This document shows positions 7,241 to 8,970 of a stretch of DNA of 8,970 nt, in pieces. This stretch comes from an uncultured Pseudobdellovibrionaceae bacterium (GTDB lineage: Bacteria > Bdellovibrionota > Bdellovibrionia > Bdellovibrionales > JAMPXM01), in contig CAKQVW010000108.1 of assembly GCA_934277865.1 (NCBI GenBank), positions 1 through 8,970 of the forward strand, in the 5' to 3' direction. Within the stretch, counting starts at the first letter, position 1. The number at the start of each line of letters is the position of its first letter. A program made the translations under genes and the position numbers. Below the pieces are notes generated by a model that was not told where the DNA came from, did no database searches, and was given only the letters and a program-made list of their open reading frames with translations.

Positions 7241-8119
7241 ATGTCAGAACACGATCACTTCTCGCCAAGCCTCGCTTTTTCAAGAAATATCGGTTGGCTC
7301 ACGCCTCACGAGCAAGAGCAGCTTTCCAAAGTTCGCGTTGGTATTCTCGGAGCCGGTGGTGTCGGCGGCCAGTACGCAGAGATTCTCGCCCGGCTTGGTG
7401 TGCGCGAATTTGTGATTTGGGACCCTGACGAATTTTCGATTGAAAACACCAATCGCCAAAATCAGTGCCAAGCTTCGACCTACGGAAGAAAAAAAGCCGA
7501 AGTTCTGGCAGAACTCATACGTGATATCAATCCGACGGCGACCGTCCGTTCGTACGCGACAGCCATGACCAAAGACGAGTTGGACGGCTTCTGCCTATCC
7601 ATCGACTTCTATTTTGACGGGCTCGACTTCTTTGAAACCGACATTCGCATAGCCGTGTTTCGCGCCTTAAGACACCACCAGCGCCCAGCCATCACGGTCG
7701 CACCGGTTGGCACCGGCGCATCAGCGCTGCTCTTTACGGATCGTTCAATGTCCTTTGATGACTACTTTGGTCTTCACCTCGTACAAGATCCCGTCGTACG
7801 TTCGATCTATTTCCTCACCGGCCTGACACCGACATTGATGCAACGTCGGTATCTGGTCGACCAATCACGTACTGACCTTGCAAAAAGACAAGTCCCCTCG
7901 CTTGGGATCGGCGTTTACACCGCCGCTTCAATAGCTGCCACCACGTTTTTAAAGGTCGTACTCCAGCGCGGCCCGGTGAGGCCAGCGCCTTGGTCCTTGC
8001 ACTTTGATCCCTATCTCGGCGAACTCAAATCGCGTTACACGTTTTGGGGATATCGCAACCCCATCCAAATGCTCAAACGCTGGATCGCCATGAAGGTGCT
8101 AAAAACCCGCCCCGCTTAA
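7241..8119 (+). CDS. ThiF/MoeB/E1-like adenylyltransferase
   Basis: A 292-aa protein of the ThiF/E1 superfamily, which activates a carboxylate as acyl-AMP. It has the nucleotide loop GAGGVGG (37-43), DPDEFSIENTNRQ (61-73) with Asp61/Asp63 and Arg72, Lys84/Lys85 in GRKKA, and FDGLD (125-129) with the likely magnesium-binding Asp126. Oddly, only two cysteines occur (Cys76, Cys118), both before the normal catalytic-cysteine region, and the CxxC zinc pairs of ThiF and MoeB are absent. Adenylation without a thioester step is therefore suggested. The C-terminal extension (about 170-292) with SFDDYFGL, HFDPYLGELKSR and YRNPIQMLKRW is unlike MoeB or ThiF and marks a distinct subfamily. No ThiS or MoaD-like partner gene is nearby. 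The start is set by a GAGGA sequence 4 nt upstream. It follows the flavoprotein gene by 90 bp, with no terminator seen in that gap, so co-transcription is possible. Its context points to small-molecule rather than thiamin or molybdopterin synthesis. Confidence 0.87.
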   Translation: MSEHDHFSPSLAFSRNIGWLTPHEQEQLSKVRVGILGAGGVGGQYAEILARLGVREFVIWDPDEFSIENTNRQNQCQASTYGRKKAEVLAELIRDINPTATVRSYATAMTKDELDGFCLSIDFYFDGLDFFETDIRIAVFRALRHHQRPAITVAPVGTGASALLFTDRSMSFDDYFGLHLVQDPVVRSIYFLTGLTPTLMQRRYLVDQSRTDLAKRQVPSLGIGVYTAASIAATTFLKVVLQRGPVRPAPWSLHFDPYLGELKSRYTFWGYRNPIQMLKRWIAMKVLKTRPA

Positions 8120-8128
8120 CATGCCGAC

Positions 8129-8809
8129 TTACGGCCGCTGTAACACCAGGAACAGAGCATTTCCACGGACGTCTTGGTGAACAATCACAAATCCAGCCTG
8201 CTCGGCCTGCTTAAGAAACTCGTCTTCTCGATAGGCGCGATACAAGATTCCCTTTTGTGCGCCCCAGCGATTGATTTTATCTGCAACCCATCGCTGAACT
8301 CGAAACCCTCTTGGCTCCAAAAGCACATTGGTCGCAAGCCATCCGCCAGGCTTCAAAACCCGGTACAGCTCGCCAAGCGCAATTTCGATTTTCGAAAAAC
8401 AGTGGATAGCGTTTGCGACATTCACCGTTTGAAAATGCCCGTCGGCAAATGGCAAACTGTGAACATCGGCTGCCAACAATTCGATTTCCGGTCGCCCCCC
8501 AAACCGTTTCCGTGCGCCGCTTAACATCTGCTCGGCATAGTCAAAACCCACAATTTTCCGAATCATTTGGCGACCACGCCGACCAAGCGTCAAAAGAACC
8601 AAAGAAAACAGTGTGCCCGAACCAATTGCCGCCTCGAGATGTTCACCACCTTGGTTCAACAAAAGATTTCGCCGGAAAAACTGAATCTGACCAATTAACG
8701 AACCACGATAGGCAAGCTTCAATATGAAGAACCCTCGTAGGTCATACCACCACGAAGGTGACTCATACCCGGTTTTCTCACCCATTTGGCTGTCGACACT
8801 TTCCATCAT
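8129..8809 (-). CDS. Class I SAM-dependent methyltransferase
   Basis: A 226-aa methyltransferase with a Rossmann-type SAM domain (about 55-165). Motif I is LEAAIGSGT (58-66), where the usual first glycine is Ala61 and GxG is Gly63/Gly65. FDYAEQML (89-96) supplies the acidic residue Asp90 expected to bind the SAM ribose. AADVHSLPFADGHFQTV (113-129) and the YRVLKPGGWL segment (149-158) are the post-motifs of the ubiquinone/menaquinone-methyltransferase-like group. An aromatic N-terminal stretch, SWWYDLRGFFILKLAY (19-34), may touch membrane or a hydrophobic substrate. The gene is convergent with the adenylyltransferase (9 bp between stops) and divergent from a possible gene at 8929, so it has its own promoter. 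The start is uncertain: Met1, Met2 and Met9 are all possible and none has a strong ribosome site. The methyl acceptor (O, N or C) is unknown. Confidence 0.88.
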   Translation of the reverse strand: MMESVDSQMGEKTGYESPSWWYDLRGFFILKLAYRGSLIGQIQFFRRNLLLNQGGEHLEAAIGSGTLFSLVLLTLGRRGRQMIRKIVGFDYAEQMLSGARKRFGGRPEIELLAADVHSLPFADGHFQTVNVANAIHCFSKIEIALGELYRVLKPGGWLATNVLLEPRGFRVQRWVADKINRWGAQKGILYRAYREDEFLKQAEQAGFVIVHQDVRGNALFLVLQRP

Positions 8810-8884
8810 GGCGTCAGCTTAAAAGATCCAGCACCGACCCACCTACGGAATTAGTCGAGACGAACTGATTCTGCTAGATCGGGT

Positions 8885-8913
8885 GTTTTTTCGGTTACGG
8901 TTTTTCGTCCACG
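8885..8913 (+). repeat. Imperfect 15-bp T-rich direct repeat in the divergent gap
   Basis: Two adjacent T-rich units with pattern G-T-run-CG-xxx-ACG (8885-8899 and 8899-8913, sharing one base) match at 11 of 15 positions. They lie just upstream of the partial gene at 8929, where a promoter would be expected. They could be a regulator site or simply a T-rich promoter region. The rest of the gap (8810-8884) shows no recognisable element. Confidence 0.25.
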
Positions 8914-8928
8914 CTAAAGTGATGACCA

Positions 8929-8970
8929 ATGACGATCCGAATTTCTTTTATAGATTTGGGAGTGCTGTGG
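8929..8970 (+). CDS. Start of a rightward gene running off the window (partial)
   Basis: From the ATG at 8929 the frame is open to the window end and gives MTIRISFIDLGVLW, a basic start followed by a beta-strand-like hydrophobic stretch ending in Asp-Leu-Gly. This is typical of the first strand of a Rossmann or B12-binding-like fold, but the family cannot be assigned from 14 residues. An AAAGTG sequence 7 nt upstream is a weak ribosome site. It would be divergent from the methyltransferase gene across about 119 bp. Confidence 0.45.
   Translation, partial: MTIRISFIDLGVLW

Noticed and set aside
8885..8905. T-rich run as a terminator
   Set aside because: No GC-rich hairpin precedes it on either strand.
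8922..8970. Alternative ATG at 8922 giving MTNDDPNFFYRFGSAV
   Set aside because: The only purine-rich site is too close to this ATG, and the 8929 frame gives a more protein-like N-terminus; not fully excluded.

Overview
The window reads like the chromosome of a Gram-negative bacterium with an outer membrane. Base composition looks near 50% G+C by eye, and Arg CGA and Ser TCG codons are frequent. Densely packed genes, a LolA-fold/beta-barrel/ABC operon and a FeeM-PilZ fusion would fit a Bdellovibrio-like or other deltaproteobacterial lineage. That placement is inference; no marker gene is present.

Left half (positions 67-4094, all on the minus strand): one four-gene operon read from right to left. 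It encodes a secreted LolA-fold protein, a predicted outer-membrane beta-barrel, a LolD/MacB-type ABC ATPase and an FtsX-type permease. Every junction overlaps by 4 or 8 bp, so the genes are probably translationally coupled, and a clear intrinsic terminator lies just after the permease. The set covers inner membrane (permease/ATPase), periplasm (LolA-fold carrier) and outer membrane (barrel). This suggests a dedicated envelope route for a lipid, lipoprotein or hydrophobic product.

Middle (4095-4300): a 206-bp divergent region with a possible sigma70-like promoter driving the rightward genes and a strong Shine-Dalgarno before the first of them.

Right half (4301-8970): three rightward genes, namely a FeeM-like N-acyl amino acid synthase (GNAT fold) fused to a C-terminal PilZ domain, a vanillyl-alcohol-oxidase/p-cresol-methylhydroxylase-type flavoprotein, and a ThiF/E1-like adenylyltransferase. 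A class I SAM-dependent methyltransferase follows on the opposite strand, its stop only 9 bp from the adenylyltransferase stop. A further rightward gene appears to begin at 8929 and runs off the window. Together these suggest a small-molecule locus. The GNAT would make an N-acyl amino acid, the flavoenzyme could oxidise a para-alkylphenol such as a tyrosine side chain, the E1-like enzyme could activate a carboxylate as an acyl-adenylate, and the methyltransferase could cap the product. The enzyme families are well supported; the joint pathway and product are inference. No tRNA, rRNA, CRISPR array or mobile element was recognised.
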